A DNA stretch of 64,000 bases from Panonychus citri (lineage: Eukaryota > Arthropoda > Arachnida > Trombidiformes > Tetranychidae): NCBI RefSeq assembly GCF_014898815.1, contig NW_026515511.1:1-64000 (forward strand), in the 5' to 3' direction. The translations under genes and the position numbers were made by a program. The stretch's first letter is position 1. The number at the start of each line of letters is the position of its first letter. Under the pieces are notes generated by a model that saw only the letters and a program-made list of their open reading frames with translations, had not been told where the DNA came from and searched no databases. Shown here one piece after another: positions 23,956 to 35,500 of this stretch.

Positions 23956-26127
23956 TTTTGTATCTTCCTTGTTCTCTCTCTCTCTCTTTACAATTCATTG
24001 ATAATTATAATTAGAGGTTCAGAGTTAATCTCTCTTACAGGTAACCTTAGGTAGAGAAATTTTTGAAACGAAAATTTTTCTCTCTCTTTTCCTTTTCATC
24101 TTTAATTTACATTTTCATCATCTTCATCTCTACTTATCTTCCAATCATCTTACACCTTAACTTCATCTTAATCTTTATTCAATTTTTCATCCTCATCTTT
24201 ATATTGACCCAAGTGGCTTAGACTTGAATCGTGACCTTTGTTAGGTAAACAATCAATGGCAATGTTATTTACACATAGATTAGTAAACATCATCATCTTC
24301 ATCTTCATCTTCATCTTCATCATCATAATCTTACCTTAAGGATTTATCATCTTCATCCTTCACTATTATTATTTATTTCTCATCAATGTATAAATCAAAG
24401 TAACGAGATTCAATAGATTCCCTCCCTAGATTTAATTGTTTACAATTACTTTTCCAATTTCAGTTAATTCCGTTATTATATCAGGTGAATAGGATATAAC
24501 TGTTATTGTCGCGAACTGTTCAACTTTTTAAATTAGAAAAACTTTTTTGATTCTTTATTTAATCATCAAATTAAACTGTGGACTTGATGATAACTTTGAT
24601 TGACCACATCAAAGTAAAGGTCACTTTCGGAAAATGATTATAACAAATTATCTGTTAATAGTTTATTAGGATGATTAACATTAGAAATTGATTGTTAGTT
24701 GAATATTAATTTCATCTTTCTAATTGGTGATTGATTGTAACACTTTGATTGTCTCAAACTATTTCTTTATGAATACATAAATTGATTTAAGATAATTAAA
24801 GTTAATCGTTCATTTAATTGCTCGATTTATTGGATTATATTATCTGAATCACTTGATAGCAAATTATTACCTCGTTTCTTGTTACCAACCAACTGATTTA
24901 CAATTAACATTAAATTTACTTTTTTTCTTTAATTGTTACTTGTTGATTTAATATCGATGATGTAATTTTAACCTTTTCTCTTAATCTGTTGTTAATCATT
25001 TTGATTATAATGATTTGATTTTGTTTTGTCTTTCACTTTAATCATCTTCATTAACAATCTCATTTCTCTTACAACTGTTTAACTTGATGATTAGTTGAAA
25101 GTATAATTTACTAACAACGTAATCATAATAATATAAGAAAAAGATTTTAAATTAATTATATTAATTGTGGGAATTTCCCAGAATAAATTAATATTATTTA
25201 TAATGAAAACAAAGATTGATAAAGAGAGAAAATTGTTTTGTTTTAAATTGATTGTTTTACCAATGGAATTGTTAATTTCACCAGTAAAGTTAATTGTTAA
25301 ATTAAATGAGCGAAATGATAATTCAAATTCAAGAAGAGAAAAAATTTAGAAAAACAACCATCTAAAAGTTACCTTGCTTAGAGATTAAAGAAGAGAAAAG
25401 AAAACCAAAATCAAATTCTTTAATTAATTTTGAATAAATTGAATAAATAAAAACAAATAATTAATTCCAAATTTTAATTGCGACAATTTGATTGAGAAAA
25501 GAAAAAGAATTTAATTTAAATTTGGCTCTGCAAAATTCAGTTCCAATATTCGACAATAGGGTGAGTTAGTTTATAGAAGTAAAATTTCAAATTTTAAATT
25601 TTCTTGGAAAAGTCAATGAGCTTAAATAACGAAAGAGTAAAAGTTTAACCAATTTCTTTAATTAATTAATTAGTTTATTATTATTTGATTTGTTTATTTG
25701 ATTGTTCAAGTAATTAGCTATTAAGAATTATTTAAGAAATGCTAGTGAAGAACCAACAATTTTGCCGGTCCGCTGTAAACTGTAAGTATCTCATTTGATT
25801 TTGGTTTTGTTTATGTTGCAAATTTTCAGACAAATTTCATTTGATTCAATTTGATTTAATGTTTATTTTTGTCTTTTTTTATTAATTGTTAATTTTGGTT
25901 AATTTTCAACATGTTTAGCTTAAGTACTTTTCTACTGACTAGTTAATTAGTCGAAAGAGAGATAGAAAAAGAAAGAAACAAGTAAAAGGAAAAAATTGAT
26001 TTTCTGTTTGTGTAATGATGTATAAGAAGAACAAGAGATTAATGGCTTATAAATCCCTTTAAGAGTGTTTGTTAATTGATACCAAATGGATTAGAGCAAC
26101 AGCTGATTTGAAATTCTTTTTCCGTTC

Positions 26128-27045
26128 TTATAAATAGGTTGATGCCGATTGTGGATCAGCGAGTTCATCTGCTTCAGCCTTTTCTCTTTCATCGCGTTTC
26201 CTTTGGTATTCGTCCAAATATTCAGCATAAACATGGTAAAATTCGTTAACCGCCTCCTGATCAATTCCTTCTCTGGCAGCTACTTCCTCCAAGGATGGAC
26301 ATTGGTCCATATCCGCGAAATAAGGGACATCACAAGTTCCATTCATATATTCGGGAACATTTTCTAACCCAATAAGATCATCGATATTGTTTCGATTGAC
26401 AAAAATGACCAATTCTCGAATCTTGGGAGGAGTAAAGGTTCTAACCATTCGGTAAACAGCCTTGAGAACCACTGGCATCTCATAATAGGCCACATAACCA
26501 ACGGACGATGGATAATTACCCTGGATGAATGACATGGTTTCTCTTAATGAAGACATATCCATGGCAGTCACGGCCGGATTACGACAATCATAAATCAAAC
26601 CGAACTTCATTCGTGTTGAAAGTGCGATCCGATCAATCATCTCCAAACCAAAGATACAAAGACGTGTCATGAGAGGCATAAACTCTTTGGGCACCGGTGG
26701 AACACAAAGTCGAGAATAATAGGTGATCATACCTTTTTTATCTTTAACGTACATATGATTGGCACCAATTCGAAAGAATTCCTTTGGAAAATCAGTCTCT
26801 TTGATCGAATTGACACCAACTTGTTTTCTCCATCTCATTGATCGAACCAACATCTTAATTGCTTCATCTGCTTTTCCATCCTTCTCATCTAAATATCTCC
26901 AGACAAGATAATCATTCTCCATCACTCTGGTGTAATCATCTTTTTCGTACAAATCACAATTTTCCTGATATTCCTTGTCAAATGAATCACGAATCGATTT
27001 TACTTTCACAAAATCTTCATCACTCATTTCCCAAATCGATGTCAT
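26128..27045 (-). CDS. CRAL-TRIO (Sec14-like) lipid-binding protein
   Basis: A single open exon of 305 aa. The N-terminal helical part (residues about 1-85) includes NDYLVWRYLDEKDGKADEAIKML, typical of the CRAL-TRIO N region. The lipid-binding lobe follows at about 95-250, with KDKKGMITYYSRL, FGLEMIDRIALS, FGLIYDCRNPAVTAMDMS, NYPSSVGYVAYYEMPVVLKAVYRMVRTFTPPKIRELVIFV and LIGLENVPEYMNGTCD. The family binds small hydrophobic ligands or phosphoinositides in the cytosol and carries them between membranes; the ligand cannot be told from sequence. The C-terminus is acidic and helical (YAEYLDEYQRKRDEREKAEADE). Closest in style to the CRAL-TRIO part of MOSPD2-like proteins, but no MSP domain is present. 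The ATG at 27045 has AT-rich leader upstream. Confidence 0.9.
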   Translation of the reverse strand: MTSIWEMSDEDFVKVKSIRDSFDKEYQENCDLYEKDDYTRVMENDYLVWRYLDEKDGKADEAIKMLVRSMRWRKQVGVNSIKETDFPKEFFRIGANHMYVKDKKGMITYYSRLCVPPVPKEFMPLMTRLCIFGLEMIDRIALSTRMKFGLIYDCRNPAVTAMDMSSLRETMSFIQGNYPSSVGYVAYYEMPVVLKAVYRMVRTFTPPKIRELVIFVNRNNIDDLIGLENVPEYMNGTCDVPYFADMDQCPSLEEVAAREGIDQEAVNEFYHVYAEYLDEYQRKRDEREKAEADELADPQSASTYL

Positions 27046-27543
27046 GTTTAACTAATTGTTTCTCCTTAACCAGAAGAATATTTTTTCACCAGTTAATTAA
27101 TTGGAAACAGAAAAGATGATGATGATAAATGGATAAAATTCAATTGGATCAATTCACAATAATGAAAATCGATGATTTTAAAAAGATAATTAACTCGATG
27201 ATGATGAAGATTCAAAAGTGAAAGAAAATCACTAGCATCTTTTGTCTTTAACCGAATCAACAACTTGAATCAGAAAATGGAATTGATAAAAATGAATGAA
27301 AAATTCGAATGGATTAACAATTTATTCGACTCATTAATTAACCAACAAAATAAATGACATCATGTAGAATTGATGATTTATTGAACCCTTTTAATTGTTG
27401 AGAGTTTCCTTATATCTCGCAATAAAAGGGACATGATGATTTAAATTGTACAAAGATAATTTGTTGATATTTTCCTGTTAACTTGGTAACAGTAGACGAG
27501 AAAAAATGATTGTTGTTAATTGTTGATTAATTTGAATTTCCAA

Positions 27544-27989
27544 TCAATTGTATCCCCTCAACATACTTTGTAAAATATACGATCCAGAGGCGATTGTTGG
27601 TCGACACATACAGAAACCCGCTCGATCGATGAACGAAAACTTGAAACTGAATTTCGCATGTTCAATGCACTTCGCAGCCTCATAATCGCAACCATATTCA
27701 CTACAGGCGTGGACACAATAATCGTCGTTGTTATTTTTACACAGAATATTTTCACAATATTCACACGAAACTGTTAATGGAAAAGGAATCGAAAAAGAAA
27801 AAGAAAATTTCATTCCAATTGATTAGCTGATCATCACTTTCATAGAAATTGATGGAACTTGATGATCTTTTAAGATGAACAATTAACTTTATTTCCTCTC
27901 AATTAAAACAATCAAAGTGAAAACTTACCCATGGTTAATAACATGATTATTATTGAAACTTTGGCACAAACAATTGAAACTTTCTCCAT
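27544..27989 (-). CDS. Small secreted cysteine-rich peptide
   Basis: Two exons, 27929-27989 and 27544-27770, joined in phase (ATGG|GTAAGT to TTAACAG|TTTCG), giving 95 aa. The first 20 residues form a signal peptide (MEKVSIVCAKVSIIIMLLTM). The mature part starts near SCEYCENILC and has nine cysteines, including a Cys-x3-Cys (CVHAC) and a Cys-x-Cys (CMC). Those two motifs are the hallmark spacing of cysteine-stabilised alpha-beta (defensin-like) folds, but the loop between them is long and the count is odd, so the fold is uncertain. Other readings are a venom-like, salivary or other secreted Cys-rich peptide. It lies 0.5 kb upstream of the CRAL-TRIO gene on the same strand. Confidence 0.72.
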
Positions 27990-28818
27990 GTTGATTGAAT
28001 CTCATTCGGTTCCAAATGAAAGATCAATGACTGAATAGAAATTACAATTTAGTTTTTTTTTCTTCTCGTTACCGATCATTATATTAATTTCATTCGCTAT
28101 CAAATTAACTAATCCCGCGTATTTGTAGTTCTTAAATCATTTAGGAAAGTTAAACACGTAACAAACTAAATGAAAATAAGCGTAAAATGATTACAATAAT
28201 TAGAGTTAATTTTCTTATGTTTCTATAATTAGTCCAATCACCGTGATTGATATGGTACAATTAACTCTGCACTCCCTTTAAATTGAATGAGAAATTGAAA
28301 CAACAATCAAATTAATGATCAATTTTGTTTTTCACCAAAAAAGAGACAATTAAATTGTTTTGCTTGAGGCTTTAAAAATAATTTACTAATCAAAATTGGT
28401 CACAATTGATTTTCAATATCAATAATGAAAATTAATACAAACATTTATAAGTAATTAAATCAGCTATAAACGGGATTAAACCATTATCACTGATTAAGAA
28501 AACTATTAAACAAATTAATCGCAATTAAACTTATCGCTGATAACAATTGTTGATCAAGACTTAAATCAACAAAGGATTTAAGTGAAAATTATTGATCTCA
28601 ATTAATCAACATTCAATTAACATTCACGTTAATTGGTAATGACAAATAATCAAAGTTAATTAAAATACAATAAATCATTTAATCGTTTATAAAGATTGAT
28701 GATAAAATAAGGGATCAGGGTGGGTGAAATCGCGGTGGTGGTGGGATAATTTTATATCGTTAGGACGATAAAAAGGTATTATGATTATACAAGAATTAAA
28801 GTTAATTAGTTGGAGTAA

Positions 28819-30803
28819 TTAAAGATCACTATTTTCACTCTTTTTTGTAGTTTTCCGTTTTTCTTTGCTATTGATTGGCTTCTTGGGCTCCTTTTTGGAG
28901 GAAGATGAAGATGAAGAGAGAGGTGAGGATGAGGTTGAGGTAGAACCGGAAGGGTTCGCCTTTGGTGGACTTCCGTCTTGATTACATGTTTGAACGCAAG
29001 CATTTGCCAAGAATTCAGATCTCATGTGAAGTATTTGTCCGATCATTTCTTTCAATTCTTGATTCCGAATATAAGATAATATCCTTTCGAAATCGAAAAA
29101 TTCGCCCAGTCCTGGTAGAATTCCGGTTCTTTTATATTCTATTTTCTCATATTCGAAGGCTTGAAGAACTAAATCAAATCGATCAAGTTCTTTCGTTAAT
29201 TGTGCTTCGGCTGTTAATTGCTCTTCATATTCTGAATATAATGAGAGGAAATTATCGGTTACCGTTGATGGTAATAAAGAACCTGTAAAGAGAAGAGAGA
29301 GAGAGAGAGAGAGAGAGAAAGTTAATCTCATTGATCTAAAATGATTAACCATCTTATTTGATCAAAGGGTTACAATCAATCGGATTAGCTAATTGTTGGA
29401 TCAAGGTAATGATTAAAAACTTGAGACTGTAGCTACTTATTCATTTCGCTATCTACTAGATTGTATTAATAGATTTTCTTTATCGATTTTCTTGAGTATT
29501 AACAATTAATACCTAATTAATAGATACAATTAATACTCTCATCACCTAAATTCAATCAGTTGAACAATTAACTTGATGAAACATTTCAAATTGGTAAAAG
29601 GCTTGATTAATCTAATTGTTTCTTTGATTATGTTGAGAAAATTTAATTATCAATCCTTTAACTTTCTTGAGATCTGTCAAAATCTCAACAATTGTAAATC
29701 ATGAAGCTGGATTAACTTAATTACCTCTAGTGTTACATGAAATTAATTAATCAAGTCTCTTAATCAAGATAAAGTTTTAAGTTATTACTTTTCAATAGCA
29801 ATTAACTTTTTCCAATCGATTGGATTTAGATTAATAGGAAATTGTCAACAATTGATTTTAGTGAAAAAACTCATCTAACAATCATAAGTTAATTGTGAAA
29901 AGACCGTAATTAAAGTTAAATGATTAAAGACTATGACTATTAATCAAAGAGCCAATCAATTGTTTGACTAATTGTCTACAATTACTCAAGATTAATATCA
30001 CTTTGAGATCAAATTAATTGTATAATCAAAAGAAACTGGACAATTGAAGATCAGTAAATCAGAAATGTTTATCTACCAATTAACTAATTCAATTATCAGT
30101 TGTTACATATTAACAATTCAACGTTTTCTTTTGTAATGGAAATGATTGATTAACACAATTAACATCTTCCAACATTTAACCGACTTGATTAAATCTTATT
30201 GAAAGAGATCAACCAACTTAAGCAATTCAATATCAAGGTGATTGGTAAATTCTGGTAACAATTATAATTGACTCAAGAAAAAGTAAATTGTTCAAGTTGA
30301 TTGTTAAGAGAAAGAAGAAAAGAAAATTAAATTAGTAAATTACGATTCGTAATTAAACAATCGGGATTTTGCTTTTCATTCAGTCAAGGTGAAGATTAAA
30401 CCGTTGGATTGATTGATTGTTGCGCTTTTTTTTCAATTCAATTTTTTCTCAATTAAATCGATTTTTTAATTGTTCTGATTTTCTTCATTCACTTACTCAG
30501 GTATTGGACGGCATTCTCTTCCAGTCGATGTTTCTCTTCGGGTGATATGTCGTCGTACGGAGTAAAATCACCAACGATGCATTCGGCAATATCATGGACC
30601 AGAGATAATTTAATTACTTTATTAAGATCAACTTTGGTTGTATTGCTGGTGGACAATACGAGTAAGGGTATGATGGCCATTCGATACATATGACCAGCGA
30701 TTCGTTCAGGTGAGTGTATCTTATTTAGAATCCAACCAGTTCGTTCAATTTGTTTTAATTTACCAACTTCCATTAAGAATTTAATTTTACCAATATTTTC
30801 AGT
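28819..30803 (-). CDS. HD-domain nucleotide phosphohydrolase, HDDC2/YfbR-like
   Basis: Exon 30497-30803 (ATG at 30773, or read through from an upstream exon) joins exon 28819-29282 in phase across a 1.2-kb intron (CTGA|GTAAGT to TTTACAG|GT). The product matches HDDC2, a metal-dependent 5'-deoxynucleotidase family. It shows KQIERTGWILNKI, HMYRMA (first metal His), LVHDIAECIVGD (HD pair), a KELDRFDLVLQAFEYE segment carrying the last metal Asp, and the terminal helices. The C-terminal 45 residues are an added Ser- and Lys-rich tail (KKEPKKPINSKEKRKTTKK). The frame upstream of ATG 30773 stays open to an AAG at 30804 and includes ENIGKIKF, which also looks like HDDC2, so the true N-terminus probably lies further upstream. 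Confidence 0.88.
29297..29320. repeat. (GA)n microsatellite beside the HDDC2-like exon 2 acceptor
   Basis: A GA run of about 22 bases. On the minus strand it forms the CT-rich polypyrimidine tract immediately upstream of the TTTACAG acceptor at 29283. Confidence 0.88.
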
Positions 30804-30890
30804 CTTCGTTGAGAATCAATTGAATCGGAATGAAAACAATGAGAACAATTAATTTTGTGATCATTTAAATTCATTTATGGTGATAATTAC

Positions 30891-31256
30891 CTTGCTTTGG
30901 TTAATCTGTTGGCGATTGTATAAAGCTTGATTTAAATTAGAGTCAATTCTTGTTTCATCTCTAATGTGGCGACGGTTAATTGACGATTCTAATATGGTTG
31001 AATCAATTGTCTCATCCAAAACTGGTGATGGTGATGGTAATGATGATGACAACAATTCTTGATGACTTGAACCAGCTCCGGGTGAGGTTAATGGTGATGA
31101 GGATAAGCCGTTAACGAAAATATCATCGCCATTGATTAAAAGGTTAATGATGATTAAACTAATGGTGATAATAAATGTTGACCTTGCATAATAACCACAA
31201 ACAGAGGACAAGAGGGTAAATACTTTCATTATAATTAAATTTCTAGTAATTATCAC
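30891..31256 (-). CDS. Candidate 5' exon: hydrophobic N-terminal extension of the HDDC2-like protein
   Basis: Open frame with ATGs at 31256 and 31229, ending at a donor AGCAAG|GTAATT in phase 0. A phase-0 acceptor (CGAAG|ACTGAA) lies 87 bases on, inside the HDDC2-like exon, so joining the two keeps the frame. The exon encodes MKVFTLLSSVCGYYARSTF, then a strongly hydrophobic run IITISLIIINLLING and a Ser/Pro-rich stretch. Joined, it would give a membrane-anchored or secreted HDDC2-like protein of about 369 aa. The acceptor is weak. Alternatives are a separate small secreted-protein gene or a chance frame. Confidence 0.45.
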
Positions 31257-33712
31257 AACTCAATTAAAGAAAATGACCTAATATAATTAGTTAATTTCAA
31301 TTAATTAGAAAGGTAATGAGATGCAAGAGTCTGAGAAGCAACAAGAAAAAGGTATTAAAGACAATCAACTGAAAAGGTAAAGAAAATTAACTCATTAAAT
31401 TGATTAGGGACTTGAAAGATTAATAAAGAGAAAAAGAAATAATTAAATTAACATCAACGTTTTAAGGTTAAATTTGTATATTAAATTAATTTCAACAAGA
31501 GTGTCAATTTAGAACAATTAACTTTTAAAATACAAAGAGAAAAAGAAACTTGATTAACAATCGATCATCACCATTTATACTTACAATTATCTCTTAATTG
31601 TATCTCTCTCTCTCTCTCTCTCTCACTAATGTATATTTGCTCTTGATCGTTTCTCTTTAATCGCAATCAATCAATATATGGTTTAAATATCTTCGTCTTA
31701 ATCATACAAATACTAATCTTATCTTCCTTTTGTCTTTACAGATTTGCTACTCCAATTGTCACAATCATAACAATCTTCATCTTGTTTACCTTTTTTTACC
31801 GTTATTTTCACAATAATATCATCATTATTTGCTCGTTGGTTAAACAACTAGTTTTGGTTTTTTCTTTCCTCATCAATCTCTGTGTCGTCTATGTATTTAT
31901 CTTACATTAACAGGATTAATACACTATCAAATCTTTTAATACAAATCCCTTGGGTGATCCCTATTATCATTAACTTGATCATCATCATCATTATCAACAT
32001 GATTGGAATCATTGATTTTCTGTTTACCTTTTATTATACCAAACTGAATCATTCCAATAACAACAATTGTCCAAATTGTGATTTCTTTTCATTTGTAATC
32101 AGCTTTATGATGGTTCGTTGTGTTTGGCTTGAAAATTTTCCATAATCAAGTAAACATTATTATTATTAAACCAATCAACTGATAAACTTCAATTAATCAA
32201 CAATTGTAAACATTAATGGACTGTTTTTCAAATGGTTAATTGTTTCTTCATGATAATTGTGTAATTAGTTTTTTCCAGTGTTGTAGTTTATCAACAAGAC
32301 TATTAATAAGTCATACGACTTCGTACTGATTGTCAACTTGTTTAGATTGATTGTCGTAACTATTAACCTTCAAATTAACCTTAATCATCAAGCTTAATGA
32401 TTAAAGGAAAGGTTCATTCCTACGATAATTATCAAGATACAAAGATTAATTCATTTGGATTAACTAAAGATGATGATTAAGTCTTTAGATGCCGGTGATT
32501 TAAATCTGAGGTTTTAATAACAAAATCAATTATATTAAAGTAAATAGCAATAGGGATCAATTGATTTACATTAAATAATGATTAATCAGAAACATTAAAT
32601 AACAATCAAATCAACCTTTTATTATATTGTTGATTCCTCTTTAAGGATCATTAACTTGATTAGTGTAATGATTATAAGGTAAATGAAGATGATGTTTCTC
32701 ATTTCATCATTAATGTTAACCATCATTATCATCATGGTGATGATTGTTTTTCCATGGATTATTTATCTCCACCAAATTATGTATGATTAAAATTAATTTA
32801 ATCCTAATCAGTGAGGAGATAAATCAACGATGATGATCAATGAACAATGATCAAGTCAATGAAGATGAGGATAAAGACACTTAACCCATCGGAGATTTGA
32901 TTATCTCGATGCTCAATGAGTGTGAATTTCACCAAATGAACAAAGAGAAAAAAAAATCATCATGAAACTTCATTTATGTTATTCTGTTAACGGAAAACAC
33001 TTTAGATGATAAATAGACGAAGAAAAAAAAATGATGAAGATTAAGATTAAAGTTCTGGGAACTTGTTCATCTTAACCTTTTTCTTGCTATTCTTTGATCG
33101 TTTCATGAAGAAAAGAAAAACTTTTTCATGGTGAAAATTTCCCAACCTGAATTTCCTTCAATTCTCAATGGAATTTTCTTTAATCTCATCATCTACCTAT
33201 TCATTGCATATCCCTTGAGTTATCATCATGATCATCATGATCATCATCATGGTGAAATGAATAACAATTAAGATTCCCAATTGAACTTTTCCCCCCCTCA
33301 TCGTTATCAAATCCATTATTGTATCTATTGGTTAATATGATTACAGCTATTAATTTGATCACTAATTAGTTTTCACCACTTATTATCGTCTATTAATCAT
33401 TCTCAGCTATTCTTATCCATAATTATTGTACAAATTAATTGTTAAGCTAATTAATCCATCATAATTTGCAAAAAAAAACTTCCCTGTTAACTAACCATAA
33501 ATATATTATCAAATTTTCAGCCTTTCATATTAATAATATTACACAATTTTGTGTTACAATTAAAAACTTTTAATTAATCATTACGATTGGAATCGTTTCC
33601 TTTGATAATACATTTTAATGATACAATTTAAATTGATTAACTTGAAACATAATTACCAATAGAATAATAATTCTGTTATTGTTTTAAATTTGATTCTAAT
33701 TTTGTTCAAAAA
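31257..33712. other. Intergenic region, nothing coding seen
   Basis: AT-rich DNA between the HDDC2-like locus and the 3' end of the GPCR gene, with a short (CT)n run at about 31602-31624. A plus-strand open frame at 31882-32145 is Ile/Asn-rich and looks like chance. Confidence 0.55.
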
Positions 33713-35500
33713 TCAAACATAAGTTTCGTTAATTGAGTGCATTGAATTGGTATCGATATTGTTATTATTGTTATTATTTGTATTGTCAGTGGTTAGGTTT
33801 AAATTGTTATTATTAATATTAATTGTATTATTGTTTACATTGGTGATAGCAACTGAATTAAGATTCATATTGTTATTTAATCTTGCCTGACAGGTATTGG
33901 TGTTGGTCAGTCTATCTGATTGAGCCATTTTTGAGCAATGAAAAACTTGACCCAATTTTTTGCGAAACTTTTTACCAAATATACAATAGATGACGAAATT
34001 GATTGATGAATTGAGGCAAACAAGTAGATTACTGAAAATTACCGCCAATTCGTATCCTGGGGCATTAAAAAACTCCATACAATTGACAACGAAAGCGGGT
34101 GCATTACAGGCTATAAAAATGGACACTAAAAGTACCAACATAGAGGCGATGTTTAGTTCCGTTTCCTCTTGGTTTGTCAGGGTGGCTCGATTTCGTGAGG
34201 CTCTACGAATGGCTTTGTATATCTCGGTGTTAAGAGCGGTTAACAGGGAGAGTGGGATAATGTAGAGAAGAGCGAGATTAAGACAGATATAATATAACCA
34301 ATAATAGAGACGATTTTGTCGAAGTGCAGTTTTACGAACTGATTGACTGCCCTCAGGGGTTGTGAAAACTTCTATTTCTAAGAATCGAGGAATATTGTAC
34401 AGAAAAGCTCCAACTGAGAGAAAAATTACCGCCCAAATGGCTCGATTTCGATTGGAAAATGTTCGTATACGAAAAGGGTGACACACGGCAAAGTATCTTT
34501 CAGCGGTGATCAAACATGTTGTCCATATTGATCCTGTTTGGGCAATCAAAGCCATTGGATAAACGATGGTCACATAATAGGGAAGTGGATCATCGGGTAC
34601 TTCGGTGTATTGATTGGGTGCAGGGTGAATTGGGAAATATTGATCTGGGTTTTCACTTGAAACTGAGAGTGATGATATTGTTGGATAATATTGATGTTGA
34701 TGCTGATGATTCTCACCAGATAAAGATGACGATGCAAGATTATCTGGATGATAATAATCACTCAAAGAATCAATTATCGATAACGGTAATGGTGATGATG
34801 CTACTGAATTAGAGTCAATTAAACCATTTGGTAACCAAGATGTTGGTCTAATTAGATTTAAAATTGATCTGTTGGCTATCGTTGAGGTGGATAAATTAAA
34901 ATGAGAGTCAATGATTGCTCCAAAAGTATTAGGATAATCATAAGAACCATTGAGATTTATATCACCATTGTTACTTTTAATTGAGTTAACTGAATCATCA
35001 ACAATCAATGGATGATTATCATCATTTTTGAAAAAACTTTTCGATTCAACAAGGTATCGAGATGATGAAGAGGAAGACAAAGGTGTAGAAGATGATAAAG
35101 GTAATAACGATGAGGTATAAAAAGATGATGATGATGATGATGAAGGCGATGTTTTAATCATATGTACAGATGAAGAATCTGATACTGTTTCCGGTGGGCC
35201 ACTCACTGGAAAAGATAACGAATCGATTGATGGGAACACCATGGATGGAAGATAATCACTTGGATTCTGTTTGGTGTTTGTCACCAATGCTGGTATTCCG
35301 AGCATGAGAAGAGCGTTAATCAATACTCCATTGTCGTAGATTGCGAGTACAGTCAAATAAACGTTGATGGGTTGACGTCTCATCTCATTGAAAGCATTCA
35401 AGATGAAAAGTGTCACTGTATTAGCCGATATACCAAACAGGCACATTGATGTTAATAAAACACCATAAAAATAAAATTCAACCCAAGGTTCAACTCTCAT
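33713..35500 (-). CDS. FMRFamide-receptor-like class A GPCR with very long extracellular loop 1
   Basis: One uninterrupted exon of 595 aa. Seven hydrophobic segments: TM1 about 9-31, TM2 45-68, TM3 307-333, TM4 353-371, TM5 398-420, TM6 450-473, TM7 486-508. Family marks are ERYFAVCHPFR after TM3, YNIPRFLEIE after TM4, FIACNAPAFVVN in TM6 and NSSINFVIYCIFGKKFRKKL at TM7, all typical of arthropod FMRFamide receptors, which couple neuropeptide binding at the plasma membrane to G proteins. The N-terminus before TM1 is only about 8 residues, so an upstream exon may be missing. Loop 1 (about residues 72-306) is a Ser/Asn/His-rich insert with several N-glycosylation sequons. There is no Cys 25 residues before the ERY Arg, nor in loop 2, so the usual disulphide is absent. 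The tail is Asn-rich. Confidence 0.87.
   Translation of the reverse strand: MRVEPWVEFYFYGVLLTSMCLFGISANTVTLFILNAFNEMRRQPINVYLTVLAIYDNGVLINALLMLGIPALVTNTKQNPSDYLPSMVFPSIDSLSFPVSGPPETVSDSSSVHMIKTSPSSSSSSSFYTSSLLPLSSSTPLSSSSSSRYLVESKSFFKNDDNHPLIVDDSVNSIKSNNGDINLNGSYDYPNTFGAIIDSHFNLSTSTIANRSILNLIRPTSWLPNGLIDSNSVASSPLPLSIIDSLSDYYHPDNLASSSLSGENHQHQHQYYPTISSLSVSSENPDQYFPIHPAPNQYTEVPDDPLPYYVTIVYPMALIAQTGSIWTTCLITAERYFAVCHPFRIRTFSNRNRAIWAVIFLSVGAFLYNIPRFLEIEVFTTPEGSQSVRKTALRQNRLYYWLYYICLNLALLYIIPLSLLTALNTEIYKAIRRASRNRATLTNQEETELNIASMLVLLVSIFIACNAPAFVVNCMEFFNAPGYELAVIFSNLLVCLNSSINFVIYCIFGKKFRKKLGQVFHCSKMAQSDRLTNTNTCQARLNNNMNLNSVAITNVNNNTININNNNLNLTTDNTNNNNNNNIDTNSMHSINETYV

Larger units (their letters stand above)
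17834..26127. other. Non-coding region upstream of grainyhead
   Basis: About 8.3 kb without a supported coding exon. It holds strand-asymmetric CT/GA-rich DNA (17880-19160), GAT/TCA triplet runs and several GA arrays. Open frames here are low-complexity shadows. The proximal part probably includes grh 5' UTR and control sequence; that is inferred from position only. Confidence 0.55.

Noticed and set aside
28722..28785. Small hairpin tatcgt/acgata downstream of the HDDC2-like gene
   Set aside because: Six-bp stem only; not a meaningful terminator in a eukaryote.
31882..32145. Plus-strand Ile-rich 87-codon frame resembling membrane segments
   Set aside because: Composition follows ATC/ATT repeats; no splice sites, no homologue recognised.
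34516..34812. Plus-strand frame inside the GPCR gene
   Set aside because: Antisense shadow of the receptor coding exon.
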